Source: Effrenium voratum (lineage: Eukaryota > Sar > Dinophyceae > Suessiales > Symbiodiniaceae). Taken from it: DNA of 64,000 nucleotides. Shown here in pieces: positions 36,501 through 48,534 of the stretch. Position 1 is the first letter of the stretch. Each line of letters opens with the position of its first letter. Made by a program: the position numbers and the translations under genes. The notes under the pieces are model-generated. The model was not told where the DNA came from. It saw only the letters and a list, made by a program, of their open reading frames with translations, and ran no database searches. The stretch lies in assembly GCA_963377175.1 (NCBI GenBank), contig CAUJNA010003733.1, positions 290,001 through 354,000 on the forward strand, in the 5' to 3' direction.

Positions 36501-38160
36501 TTCATGCAGGCGTGTGTCGATAGATACATTGAGCTGTGTCAGGGAAAGTACCCGAAGAAGCTGCAGAAGGTTGAAACTCCGTTCCTGGACGAGAGCAAGC
36601 CGGAGTTTGACGAGAATTCCGTCAATCCTGAATTTGACAAACTCTTCAACCAGGCGATGGACATGGAGACCGTCAATGCGCAGCCAGGATGCCTCGGAAA
36701 TGACGCGGCGGCGGTGCTGATGAAGGTTCTCTACGGAGCTCGGATGGGCAGATATGACCTAATTCGTCCCGTGCAGGCGTTAGCCAGCCGGGTCACGAAG
36801 TGGAATCATCTTGTGACCGCAAGCTCCACAGGTTAATTTCATATGTGAACTCTACGCTCGACTTCATTTGTACGGTTGGGTGGGCGATAGCCCAGAGTTC
36901 ATTGAGTTGGTTGCTTACTGTGATGCGGATCTGGCTGGGGATCGTACTGATTCCAAGAGCACATCGGGAGTGCTCATTTGCCTTGTGGGTCCTAGGACCT
37001 ACATGCCCATCACTGGAGTAAGCAAGAAACAGACTTCCGTTTCGAAGTCGACTCCCGAAGCAGAGATTGTTGCTCTCGACCATGGAGTGTCCAAGGAGGG
37101 AATGGCATTAGCTACCCTCTGGCAGCACGCTATTGGGAAGGGAAAGGAGACCCAGCCGTTTATTATCAACGTGCTGGAGGATAACGAATCGGCATGCCGG
37201 ATCGTTATAACTGGGAATAATCCCAACATGCGCTATATGTCAAGGACGCAGCGCATTGACATCTCGTGGCTCAACGAACGTTTTAATGCTGGAATTTTTC
37301 GGTTCGTTGCGTGCCCGTCTCACTACCAAGGTGCAGACATTTTCACTAAGGCCTGCATTGACAAGGTCGTGTGGAATAGAAATCTGCACACCCTTGGTAT
37401 GTTCCTGCCGGGATACCTGCAGGAATATTTGGCCCAACCCACCCAACCCTGTCTTAAGCCCCCTGCCGCTCCTGGACTGCCCCCGCTTAGGGGGGTACGC
37501 ATGGAATCAGGTGCAAAATCCGGTTTCAATCGGCTCATTGAGAGGTTACTCTCTGAGTACGAGGGAATCGTGATTGACGAGGAAAAAGGAGGGAAAAGAT
37601 GCGAGAAAACTATTATTGCGGACCAGGCGATAGCCGGAGTTCTTGCGTGTAATGATCTTTGCAGGGTTGTCACGCTTCAAATTGCTCCTGGTTACAGGAA
37701 TCACATCATACGGTCTGGTAGGATTGAAGGCGATAGCCTTTGTTATATTGTGCTTGTTCTTAATGATCTTGCACCCGATAGGGTTGATTCCAGGACTGGG
37801 AAGTGGGGACAGACCAGAAAGCTCAGGGATAGGACCGAGGCTGCCGTTAGGCAAAGGTTCAACTTGGCTTGTGATGCTCGGACCAGTGGATGTGTTCCGA
37901 TCATTCTCTACCGACCCAAATGCAATATTTTGAAGGAAGGTGAGGTTGAAGGAATTGCCACCACGCATGGATTTGATTGTAGGTCTGTTTGCGCTTGCCA
38001 ATGTGGTCTCAAGAGGCATGGGATCGTGTTTAGGTGTTTTTCTTCTAAGTCCTTCAATTCGTTTTGGAGTACCTGCAAGATGCGAGGAGGGGATACTCTC
38101 TCTCAGCACGACCGATTGCTTGCTGTTGGGAAGTGGTTGAACAACTTCGTTGCCGCGTAG
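30507..38160 (+). pseudogene. ORF2, Pol polyprotein, copy 1 (two single-base deletions)
   Basis: Same protein as the intact copy at 48524-56170. Protease motif LVDTGC (about 31216), integrase zinc and catalytic region (32128-32650), methyltransferase-like domain (34258-34780), dUTPase (34980-35395), reverse transcriptase with YVDD near 36204-36215, RNase H (36895-37400) and the unknown C-terminal domain are all readable. Relative to copy 2, one T is missing near 36811 and another near 36862, both in short T-containing runs between the reverse transcriptase and RNase H. The first creates a stop at 36836; after the second the frame resumes to 38160. Copy 1 also has 9 extra in-frame bases near 31957. 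The losses could be real mutations or consensus errors. Confidence 0.85.
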
Positions 38161-38452
38161 CATTTGCTTGATCAAGCTGGCTCACACTGCGGGCAACCGC
38201 ACCACATTCACAGGCGACTCAGTGCGCTTACTGACCAGAACTGAAGCATGAGGCAGATATGCCTGTCTCTAAGGTTTTCTTCTACTTCGTGAAGAACGGA
38301 TTCAGTCAATTATTCATCTTCTAGGTTCTTGTTCTAGGGAGAGGGTCTCTGGCCGGTAGGCTGAGCCTTCTGAAGGACAGGGGAATTCTGGCCGGTAGGC
38401 TGGGTTCCCGGTTCCTCCGGTTCCGTGGCCGGTGGCCCGAACCTGCTGACGC
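38161..38452 (+). other. Pol to ORF3 spacer (copy 1)
   Basis: A 292-base non-coding spacer. It holds pyrimidine-rich tracts ending in AG (TTATTCATCTTCTAG and TTCTTGTTCTAG, 38319-38338), which would suit a splice or spliced-leader acceptor for a separate ORF3 message. A direct repeat, TCTGGCCGGTAGGCTG, occurs at about 38347 and 38387. Each copy includes the GGTA-loop motif GCC-GGTA-GGC. Copy 2 differs by a two-base insertion near 56430. Confidence 0.5.
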
Positions 38453-41376
38453 ATGGCGGCAGCTGGCGGAATGGGCCTGGGGCACTGCATGGCGACGCCT
38501 CCGCGGCCGTCCTGGGACCTGGAGATGGGCTTGGGTATGGAGAAGCCTAAGGCTGTGGCCAGTTGTTTGCTTGCGGGGTACCGCGAGTGGACGATTAAAG
38601 GGTTTAGGGGACAGGATCCGAAGTTCACCACGATTGATCCAGATATGGAGAAGGCTGATCAGCTGATTGAGGATGACAGTGCTGCGAGGTTCGACGAACT
38701 GGTTGGCAGGGTGTCCCAATCAGCAAGGACAAGCTCGACAAGTCGCACATGCCGGTGACGGACCATGAAAAGCTGCTCCGGTACCGGGCGATCAGGACTG
38801 CTGCGATAGTGGCTGAGATGAAGCGCCGGGGAGTGGAGGTCACGGAGTTGAACGCCGTGCACTTGGCGGCCATTCTCTGCGCTGCGGTTCCGACGGACCC
38901 TGCTTTCTTGCTTCCTTACCATATCGTGTTCGCGATTGAGGAGAGCATTGAAAGTGGCAAGAGTGCGCTACCCATGGATAGCAGTACGGAGCCGGCAGCT
39001 GAACCATGCGGAGGAATGTGGGCTGCAGACCCGAAAGCCTGGCCGGAGTGGAAGACAGTTCACCCGCAGACTGCCTTGGTGAAGGCGGTCGCTGATCAGG
39101 CAGAGGTGGCATTCGGAGATCACCCTCTGTATAGTGGAGATGATTTCGGCGATGCGGAGCACCATTTCAACGCTATCCGTGCTTGGATGAGCGAGAGGCC
39201 AAACGCACTGTTCACGCCTCCGGAGTTGGTCGTGGACGCGATGATGCTGACGGAGGGGAGAAACAGGGAGGAGATCGTTAGATGTTCCTCGGGACGGAGG
39301 CTTTCGTCGGTCCCGTCGGTCAGGAAGTTTGCGTCGGCTGATAAGCCAGGAATGCGGGGTTACCTGCACGCGATGGGACAGATGTCAGGTGTGGTCACGT
39401 CCTTGCATGATGCCTTTGACTGGGACCGTAGACAGGTGTTGAGGATCTCGCCCAAGAACCCGGCGAGTACCACCGATGTGGAAATTGGTCCCGACGATGG
39501 ATGGGCATTCTTCGATTTGGCCATGAATTTCAGGGGCCAGACGGACACTGAAAAGGTCCTTATCCATGGAACTTCGCAATCCTCATTGTGGAGCATTCTG
39601 GGTGGTATGCAGGTTACTGCGTCCACCGCGAGTGATGAATGGGTAGGGGTGTGGACATCTTTGAAGGCGGTCGAGGCCCTGGGATACAGCACTCTGTCGC
39701 ACTACGGTCAGAACACGTGGGCGAGGGTCGCGATTTGCATCGCGCAACCGGACGAGTCCGAGAATCTGTTCAGCGACAATCCCCACCTGAAGGGTGTCAA
39801 GCGAGGAGCCCAACGAGTGTTCCCGAACGCGAGGTTGGGGATCTGTGGGATCTGCATCAAGCTTGAGAAGCCTGCGGCGGACTCACAATATGTGGAGCTG
39901 TGCAACTCAGGGGGCGATAGCACCCTGCAGTACTACAACCCATTCGTCGAATGGAATCCGCATGCTCCATCGGTAGTGTGGGCTATGCACAAGTTCTTCC
40001 CAGAGAACTACATGGGACCGATAGGTCTTTCCGTTGAAGAGGAGAACATGCGTGCTGCTCCAGGGACCCCTCAGGCTGCCGAGGCGGAAGGTGGGGCACT
40101 ATTCGCCAGGATCGTGCCGAAGTCGAACATGTTTGAGGCCATCCGGGGTGAAACGTTTGTGCTCACCCTAACGAAGGGATACCTTACCGAGATCAAGGAC
40201 GAGGCAAAGGCCGTTGGTCGGGGTGCTCTCTTCCCGCAGGAGCTTGAGTGTTTCGAGCAAGCTAGGAAGGTGATGCGCCTGGTCAGGAGTGGGAAGGTCG
40301 TTCCGCCAGCTATGGAGCTGCCGAAGGGAGGATACTCCCGTGTGGCAGTTGATCCCGTACAAATGGAAAGGCTGTGGGACACATGGGCAATCGCCGTGTT
40401 AGCGGATGTGATGCTGTCCATCTACCCATCCATTGTTCTGCACGAGATGAGTCGCTACCAAGACAAGATGGTAATCTTGCTTCGGTGTTTAGCGGCTAGT
40501 GGGACAGGTGCTGCGGTGAGGATCGCTGCGGCCATGGCGGCCGGGTACGGTCCTCCGGCGTTCAAAGAGGAGTCCGCGGCCCCGGATGCGACTGTGTTCT
40601 ATCTGCTGGATCAGACGTTCAACACTGCATCCACGAAGAACAAGAAAGGGATGGACCCAGCAACGTTGGCGGAGGACATCCTCAAGTGCAGGACAAAGAA
40701 TGACCGGTTGAGGGGTTCCCCAGATAACCGGCCGTTCAAGAACTGTGAGGTGCACTACGTGACCAGCTCTCGTGATAACGAGGAGACATCCTTTCGGATG
40801 ATGATTGACAAGGCGTACGAGCTGATGGACAAGCGGACGGACGACTGCGTCCAGAAGTACGGCAACGCGGATGCCGCCAAGCATGACCTGTATGTCTTTG
40901 GTCTCCGTGGCTCCTACCTGTACAGGTGGGAGAGGAACGCATGGAAGGCCAGAAGTGACGCGGCGACCGTGTGGAGTAAGGACGTGGCGTCGCTGGTCGC
41001 ACTCAACAACAAGGTCAAGGTGATGGTTTGTGGTCCGGGGCGATCGTTAGATCGAGAGGGTGACCAAGGGGTTCACATGACTAAGGAGATCCAGCATAAG
41101 ATGGGCGATCTCCGTGCGAACCTGATCCCAGTGGTTTCAGCAGACGCGGTGTCATGGGGGAGCGAAGTTGACAGCTACGGCAGGAATCGGCCGGTCCAGA
41201 GAGCATGGGCCGTGGTGCCGCCATACCTTGCGGCAGTTCCGGACTTTTTCTGCCTGACCAGGACCACATGGCCTGGTTCTGTCACGTTGCACATCAGGGA
41301 CAACATCCTCAAGCTTCTGAAGGATCAAAGATGGGTGATGGCGGATCGATGTCTGAGTCTGAGGATGTCGACATGA
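38453..41376 (+). pseudogene. ORF3, accessory protein, copy 1 (two-base deletion)
   Basis: Identical in plan to the intact 977-residue ORF at 56465-59398. Two bases (CA) are missing near 38719, splitting it into a 5' piece (38453-38758) and a long 3' piece (38749-41376). The putative ADP-ribosyltransferase-like segment (about 39565-39660) and the rest are preserved. The tail overlaps the start of ORF4. A sequencing slip cannot be excluded. See copy 2 for the domain description. Confidence 0.7.
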
Positions 41377-42983
41377 CAGGTGCCGCTCTGGGAGGACCGC
41401 CGGTAGGCGTTGCCTCTGGAGGGCAATCGTCTGACGCAGGTCAGCAAGTGGAGGGTCAGATCGCTGCCCCGAAAGCACCTCCTAAGGCGTTAGTCACAAA
41501 GGAGATGCTGGCATCGGTGAGACCGAAGTCCCCGCCGAACCCACCTCGGAGTCCGAGAGTTTCTTCACCTCAGGTCCCGGCGACCGAAGTTGGGAATCGA
41601 TGGTCCTCGAATCTTCGAACGCCTAGAGCGACGATTGAGGAGGAGAACGCGGGTGGCTCCGCCGAGGTCGATGATCTCCTACCCGATAGGGAAGGGGTCG
41701 ATCTTTCTACGGATACCTTCAACGATTGTGGGGACCCGACCGAGGCCGAGGTGCTGGAGTTCGCCGGAGACGTTGAGATGGAACCGGAGAAGGAAGCCGA
41801 GGCTCCCGCTGTAGGTGAGGAAGAGACTCCCGGTAGGGCAGCTGAGGTGTCTCAGGCCACTACGACTACGACAGAGCCGCCGATGGAATCGCCTGCGGCA
41901 AAGCGAGCGGCGTCGCCCGTTAGGGAGGAACGCAGGGCTCGAGAACCTGTTGGTGGTCAGAAGAAGGAGGAGGCGTCGGGTGCAGGTGGCCCGGGTGTGC
42001 CTATCTCCTATGCTCCGAAGTACACGGACGACGACGGGGACCTGCGGGATACTGCAGCGACCCCGAAGGCGGCTTCAACCCAGGAGTCTCGAGGGGGCAT
42101 ACACAATTATGCAAACACGCCGTACCCGGAGCACCCGGGAGAGGCGCCCGAGTTGGAGTCAGCGGAAGTTCGGCATCACCGTGAGCATGGTTCATATCAA
42201 TCCACGAGGGGCTCGCGGACATCAGCAAGACCGGCGGAAAGCAGGTCGAATAGGAGGTTCATCGTTCAGCATGTCCTGGCTAGGGAGGCTGGTGAGCCCT
42301 TCATCTATGCTGTGATCAGGAACAAGGCAATCACTCAAGAGCGGGTTACCGCGGAGGAGTGGAGGAAGGCGAACGAGACTAGCCACATTGTGTTCCCGAA
42401 TCGCGATAGCGAGTGGAATGCGGTATTGGAAAGGGCCGTGCATAACGATTTCATGTACGGGGCGTTGGATGCTTCCCGAGCTGCTGGAAGGATCGATCAG
42501 GAGTACATCAATCCTCGAGATCGGAAGTCTACGCCGTGGGGTGATCAGCAATGGAACATGAAGAAGGTGGCGTCCGAGGCTGCCCATATCCCGGTAGGGA
42601 TGAGGCAGGACATTCAGGCGAAGTACCATCATGGGCGAGCACCTCCGGGGGACTGGGCAGATATGCCCGATCGGGATGATTACATGGTTCGTGGAGTCGT
42701 TAGTGACCCGAACCGCAGGGCGTATGATTGTCTTCGAGCGCCGGGGGTGAGGGCTACCTTGCTGAACGCGCAGACAGGTCAATGCATTCCTTTGGACGAC
42801 CTGACTTGGGTGCCGGAGGTTGCATCATCGCACTTGCTGGTAGGGACGATCTCTGTGATCGCATCGCACGTGGATTCCGCCCTTGGGCGCGCGTGGCGGA
42901 TGCCCATGTGTCATCCCCAGCTGATGGCGGCGACGGCAATGTTGGAGAAGCTGCAGAAGTACTTCAACGCGCTGAACGAGGCG
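41331..42983 (+). CDS. ORF4, accessory protein, copy 1 (cut by gap)
   Basis: The ATG at 41331 (MGDGGSMSESEDVDMTG) is preferred. The frame is also open from an earlier ATG at 41205, but that stretch is the shadow of ORF3. It overlaps the ORF3 end by 46 bases in the -1 frame. The N-terminal third is acidic and low-complexity, then comes a folded-looking region beginning RRFIVQHVLAREAGEPF. It runs into the Ns at 42984, about 660 residues short... of which the missing part is visible in copy 2 (61006-61737). Function unknown. Confidence 0.65.
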
Positions 42984-43083
42984 NNNNNNNNNNNNNNNNN
43001 NNNNNNNNNNNNNNNNNNNNNNNNNNNNNNNNNNNNNNNNNNNNNNNNNNNNNNNNNNNNNNNNNNNNNNNNNNNNNNNNNNN
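42984..43083. other. Assembly gap of 100 Ns
   Basis: Exactly 100 Ns, a conventional size for a gap of unknown length. The left flank is ORF4 of copy 1 (equivalent to 61005 in copy 2). The right flank is inside ORF1 of copy 2 (equivalent to 25042 in copy 1). If the two copies are truly adjacent, at least 3.0 kb of copy 1's right part and several hundred bases of copy 2's left part are missing. Confidence 0.95.
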
Positions 43084-46000
43084 CCGATTCGACCTCCGAG
43101 ATCTCTTGTTCCAGGTGAGTCGCAGGTCTCGGATGAGTTTGAGAATAGGCCGCAGGGACCAGGGACTATGGTTCTGGCTCCGGGAGGTATCCCGGGCCGA
43201 TCCACTGGTTCTCAAAATCCAGGTCAGTTTGATGAGCACGAGGAGCGGAAATTCACGGACTTCGGATACGATGATCTGTTGAAATCAACCGCAGGTTGGG
43301 GCAGTAGCTCAAAGCAGGGATCTGATGCCGGTAGGCCCAACCCTAATACTGCCAAATCTGAGTCTTATGATGGCGAAGGTTACAATTTTGCGGATGAGGA
43401 GGAGAGCCATTCGCGCCGAAGTGCAGGCAACCGTGCGGCTGCAAGGACTAGCCCTGCCGCTGCCAAGTTTGAGGTCGGTGATGATGACGAGTACGCCGCA
43501 TTTGCGGATCGCCGTGATGAGGAGGAGTACCAATCACGACGAAATGCTAGGATCCGTGATGCTGCGAGGCCCAGGAGCCTCTCTCGTGGAGCCGTCAGGG
43601 ACCTTCGTGTTGACAGGGACGCCAGAAGCGAGAGAGAGAGAGCCAGGGATAGTCGGGAAGTTCTTCGGGGATTGGAGGCCATTCATAACCGCGAGGGACC
43701 GGTAGGTTCCCCGGCGATTGGTGATTCCCCGAATGTTCCCCCCTTTCCCAACATCACATTTGGAGGTCCGTTGAGTCAGAGAGACGTGAACTCGAACCGG
43801 GTTACTGGTTCACCGAGGATCACTGAGCGAGCTGCCGATGTTGTTAGGACAGGTGCCAGAGATGGTCGGCTTGCCGATGCACTCGGGATCGAAGATCGTC
43901 CGTCGATCGCTAGCCCGTTAGGGCGAGATACCAGTGATCTTGAAACTCTGAGGTCAAGCAACGAGTTCACACCTCAATGGGGTTCGACTGCCAGGGAACG
44001 TAGTGTTTCTGCGAAGAGACCGTCACCTCTCGCCGCTGAGACCGATAGGTCAAAGGCGAGGAGGGCTAGCCCCTCACCAATGGATTCAACTCCGCAGGAT
44101 GAGGAGATGCCCGATCCCGCTGATGTTCACATTCACTCCACCCCCGAGTCACGTGCATCCAACATTGATTCTCGATCTGGCGATAGCCGGAGAAGGGGAT
44201 CTACCCCGAGTAGACCATCCAGGATTGATGATTGTCCCGTGGATGACCCCGGAAGACATGCCGGGGCTAGTGGGGCTCCTGAGAGGATCGAGATATCGAC
44301 TCCTCCCGCCCTTAGATCCCAGTCTTCCGGCGAATCAGGTGACGCTAGGGCGAAGGAGGTGTTCGATTTGCACATCCAAGAGATGCTCGAGAGAGGTGAG
44401 GTTTCTGGCTCGGTCGCGAAGGCGTTCCACATCTTTGCTGACCAAATCAGGGTACTGAACGGTCAGGTGAGTTCCGTGCGAAGGGAATGGAGCGACGAGA
44501 GTCAACGGACGAAGGACAAGGTCGATCGCCTGGCAGCCGAGGTTGCGACTCAATCTGATGCCGGGAGGATGCGAATGATAGTTCAACGGTTCGCAAGGGA
44601 AGTTATTCCCGATAGCAAGGCCATTGTGAGACAAGCCATCGATGAGCAAGCCGAAGTCGTGGAGCAGAGGATTAACCTACTGTCCCACGAGGTCCATGAA
44701 TCTGTCAGGGACAATGAGGCATCGACTGATCGGCTTCGCCTGATGATTCAGGAGAATAATGAGGCTGCCCGCAGGAGCCATGCTGCTTCTGAGGACGAGA
44801 TCCTTAAGGATTTGGACAAGCTTGAGAAACGGATGTTCTCGGTAGAGAAAACCGTTGGGATGCGGACACCGGCAGGTGTATGGAACCCGAATCCTGTCGC
44901 GCATCCGTCCGATAGGGCCAGCGGCAGTGTAGTCGATGCAAATTTCAGGGAATTAAACCTGAAGATCGAGAAAGCTCTCCTTGATCACGAGACGTTTGCC
45001 AAGTGGGCCTCTGAATCTATTGAAGGGATCAAAGAAGAGCACACTCGTCTTGTTAATCGAGTGTCTAGACTGCAGAGTGGAAGGGGTTCTCAGGAGGTCG
45101 ATAGACCATCAGGTCATGATTCCCCGCAGGACTGGCATGAGGCTGTTGACGAGATCAATCGGAAGATGCAGGATCTGGCTCGAGGAATTCAACGTCAACG
45201 TCGGGATCATGACGACATCATTTCTAGGTTTGAAACCGTGAAGTCACATGTTGAACAGTATGAAGCGAGATCGGCAGTTGTGAATCGGGTCGTTGATGGC
45301 ATCCAAGGACAGATCCGTAATCTTCCTGCCAGCAGTGACCAAGTGCAGCCTGCCGTTAGGCGAGAGCTCGGCACATTCCGGAGTACACTTGAAGGTGTTA
45401 TGCGGAGAGTCAGCGCTATCGATGGTAACGTACGTAACCTTAGCACCGCGAACAACAGAATCATGTCCCAGCTCTTTGAGATGGAGGGTCAATTTGACGA
45501 GGCTGCTGGCATTATTCAGGGTGTCCAGCAGATTAATGAAGCTCCTCCACAACCCAGAGAAAGACGGGATGTTGGTTACCATGCATTTGCGGGGCAAGGA
45601 CATAGGATCAGGTCACCGACGCCTACACCAGGGGAAGGTGACGGCCGGGGTACTGGCCTGCCGGTGAGACCAGGCGGAGGCGTTTTGCCTGATCATGTTT
45701 TGCCGAATGTGCCCGATAGGGTCGATCCTTCTCGCGCAGACAGGCATCCCATCTATCCCGTTAGGGAGAGGTCCGACAGCAGGAGCAGGAGGGTTCGGGG
45801 GTTGCCTGACAGGTCACATTCGCCACCGGAGCGTGCAAAGGGTGGTCCCCGCGCGCGCGCAAGGGGGGACGTTTCTATTTCCCCCAATAGGGATGCGGGT
45901 AGGAATAGGAGCCCGAGGCCTGCTGCCGTCCCCGATAGGGGATCTGAGGTCCGGAGTCGACAACCGAGGGGGGAGAGGCCAATCCGCGATAGCGGGAGCG

Positions 46001-48527
46001 TCTCTCCGAGCTTTGATAGGCCAATCCGCGATAGCGGGAACGTCTCTCCGAACCCAGGTCGTCATTCAGGAGGGGGTGGGGGTAATAGGGTTCATGCCGA
46101 CATCCAGAGTCCTGGTGATGAGTGGAGGACTCCTGGGAGTAGAGCCAGCGCCGACACCCAGAGTCCCGGCGATAGGCGAGGGACCGCTGGAGCTCCGTCG
46201 GATCGTGGACAGGCCTCAGCGCCGGCTGCAAGAGGGGCTCCCGGCGGTGATGGCCCAGACGCGCCAAAGATTTGTGCCCTCGATGATCCCAACGACCGTA
46301 GGCACCCGAATGCTGAATTCTCGTGTGTGACATGCAGTCGTGAGTTCTGCGGGCTTTGCCGTGGCGACGACGGGGACTGTTGCAATTGTCAGTTCCTGAA
46401 GATGAAATGCTGGGCATGCCGCAAGAATGCTCAGGAGGTCTCCATGTATCTCTGTACGGAGTGTGGGACTCACGTCTGTGAGAATCACAGTTACTTCGGA
46501 AATGACGGCCTTGAGCGATGTGCACGCTGCAATATTCGGCATGAACGCGCTCAAGCTGGACCGCCCCCTCCTCCTCCTCCCGGGGGAGGTGGTGGGCAAG
46601 GCGGACCACCTGGTCAAGGTGGGAGCGGAAGTGCCAGCTCCACCGCCAGGTCCTGGACATTATGGTGGAGGCCAAGATCCCGCTGGGCCTTCTGGAGGCC
46701 CGAGTGGAGGGGCTCCTACCGGGGGTTACCCTGGTGGAGCGCCTGGGTTCCACGGTAGTGCTGCGGATGCTCATGGACTTGGGAACAATCAGTGTGGTTC
46801 CAGCTTCTATGGTCCTGCCTACGGAGGTGGCGTTAGTCACCAAGGGGTTGGCGCTGGCGTTAGTCAGTCTAGCAATGCCACAGGTTACCCCTCAAGGGTT
46901 GCGAGCGGTGGTAACCTTGGGCCGGGTCTTAGCCTCGGCTATAGTGTGAATGGTGCCGGTAGGCAGGGAGATGGTGGTCTTCTCCCTGAAGCCTTGAGGG
47001 GAGATGATGGACGGGACAGGTGCACTAAGTGTAGCAGGATCCCTGAGCCTGGTTTCCCTCTTGTTCCTTGCGTTGGTTGTGGAATGAGGGCGTGTGAAGT
47101 TTGCTGCCCTATGCCTGTGTGAAAGTTGCAGGATTACCTCATGTACCCCGATAGGGGCTCTTATTTCCACCGTTGTCGATAAGGATCGGTTCCATCATAA
47201 GTGCAACACGATCGTGCTGCCTGCTGAGCCAACAGCTGATAAGCTGCGGGAGTGGCTTTCCGAGATCAAGGAGAGGGTCAGGAATGCTTTCAGCTTTGAC
47301 TCTGACTACGCGTTAGCGTGGATTTCAGAGACTGAGAGGCTTGACTATGAAGCTCTTGGCGGACCCTGCAAGTACCCGATTTTGGACTCAAACTTCACGA
47401 GTGCTATCAGGGAGTGTATCAAGACCAGGGCCGTTAGGGACAAGATGAATCGCCTGACCGAAGCCGCTCAGAATATGAATCCCCCCCAGGGTATCAAGGG
47501 GAGACAGATCTTGAAGCTTCTGCTGAACCACCTGCAGACTGGAGTCGAGGACGACCAGACCTTCAAGATTGCTGAGTTGACCAGTCTCAAGTGCCGGCAG
47601 ACAGGTCACTCTGATGATGAGGCAAGGCTCCGGAGTTATCTGAGCACCTGGGACAATCTCATTTCTGGGATTAGGAAGAAGATCGATGATGGGGTACTAT
47701 TAGCTGTGTTCATCGAGAACGTTCGTCATCTGCGCTGTATGCGGCCTGACATTGAGAGGTGGGATCGCGATGTGACCGTTAGGTCGTTCGCGTGGCTTTA
47801 TAAGGCTTGTCAGGACTGTGTTGAACGGTGGCAGAAGCGCCAGAATACGCTCCAGATGTACCAGACCTTTCATGAACAGAGGTCACGATCAGGCTCTCAA
47901 TCCCGGGAGAGGGATCGGCATCCTGGTGCCCCTGGTGTTGTGCGGAGATATGATCCACTTGCCAGGAAGAGTGATCCTAGTCCTTCAAGGTCCGTTAGGT
48001 CCGGAAGGGATGGGAAACCCGACGGAAAGCCGAGATCATCTTCACCCGGAAGGAGCAGTCAGAGAGACAGAGCTTCTCCTGGAAGAGGCAGTCAGAGGGA
48101 TAAGCGCACACCGTCTCCCAAATCGCCAAGAAGACAGTCCCCTGCTGGGCCTGCTGATCGGGCGTGCTGGGAGTATACGAAGACTGGGAAGTGTCAATAT
48201 GGCCGGGAATGCAGGTTTGAGCACGACAAGAGCCCAAGGAACCCCGCTGCGCCCTCTACGCCGAGGACTGGCGATAGGCCCGTTAGGGACAAGCCTATGT
48301 TCTTCGGGTACTGCTACGACTGGATGTATGGCAAATGCACAGCTCAGCCGTGCAAGTACCTGCATCAGAAGCCACCACCAGGCACGAAGCCCATTACGCC
48401 TCGTTCCACTGCTGGGCCGGTTGTTGAGGATGAAGAGGGGGATACCCCTAGATCGCCTACGCCCAGTCCTCCCGATAGGGAGGCGAGGCGTCTCGACAGC
48501 CCCGCTCAAGGATTGACGGATTTTTAG
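43084..48527 (+). pseudogene. ORF1, Gag-like polyprotein, copy 2 (5' missing, two deletions)
   Basis: Matches copy 1 from 25042 onward. Relative to copy 1, 17 bases are lost near 46633 in the Gly/Pro-rich linker, ending the frame at 46758, and 8 bases near 47118 in the second Cys module, after which the original frame resumes (47094-48527). Two 3-base differences (near 45682 and 46187) are harmless. Coiled-coil, zinc, capsid-like and both CCCH segments are still present. The start lies in the gap. Confidence 0.8.
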
Positions 48528-48534
48528 GCGGGGC
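48499..48534 (+). promoter_or_regulatory. Candidate -1 frameshift signal between ORF1 and ORF2 (copy 2)
   Basis: Same as 30482-30517: five T at 48521-48525, TAG at 48525-48527, and complementary GCCCCGC (48499-48505) and GCGGGGC (48528-48534). Its exact conservation fits function but is weak evidence, because the copies are so similar overall. Confidence 0.5.

Larger units (their letters stand above)
24833..42601 (+). repeat. GNTA-loop mini-hairpin family, copy 1
   Basis: Dispersed short inverted repeats of the form stem-C-GNTA-G-stem. Starts of those with at least 4 perfect pairs: 24833, 24935, 25653, 25871, 25998, 27054, 27717, 27890, 27945, 27987, 28929, 29129, 29291, 29757, 30451, 30884, 32618, 32929, 34073, 37727, 37773, 37842, 40016, 41041, 41398, 42401 and 42588. 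Examples are GGGACC-GGTA-GGTCCC (25653), CCTCCC-GATA-GGGAGG (30451), AAGGC-GATA-GCCTT (37727) and CGATC-GTTA-GATCG (41041). Many others have 2-3 pairs, or 6 pairs with a G-T wobble (26134). Stem sequences differ but remain complementary; loop and orientation do not change. Read in frame they give PDR, PVR, AVR or PLG. Confidence 0.85.
24694..42983 (+). mobile_element. Giant Copia-type retroelement, copy 1 (right end lost in gap)
   Basis: Holds ORF1 (gag-like), ORF2 (pol), ORF3 and the first part of ORF4, all on the plus strand. The pol order protease-integrase-reverse transcriptase-RNase H defines a Ty1/Copia-type element. Neither terminus is visible: the left start is set at the ORF1 ATG for lack of an LTR, and the right end is cut by the run of Ns. 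Compared with copy 2, ORF1 is open here, but ORF2 has two single-base losses and ORF3 a two-base loss. Sequence identity to copy 2 is very high by eye, which implies recent duplication or two versions of one locus. Confidence 0.85.
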
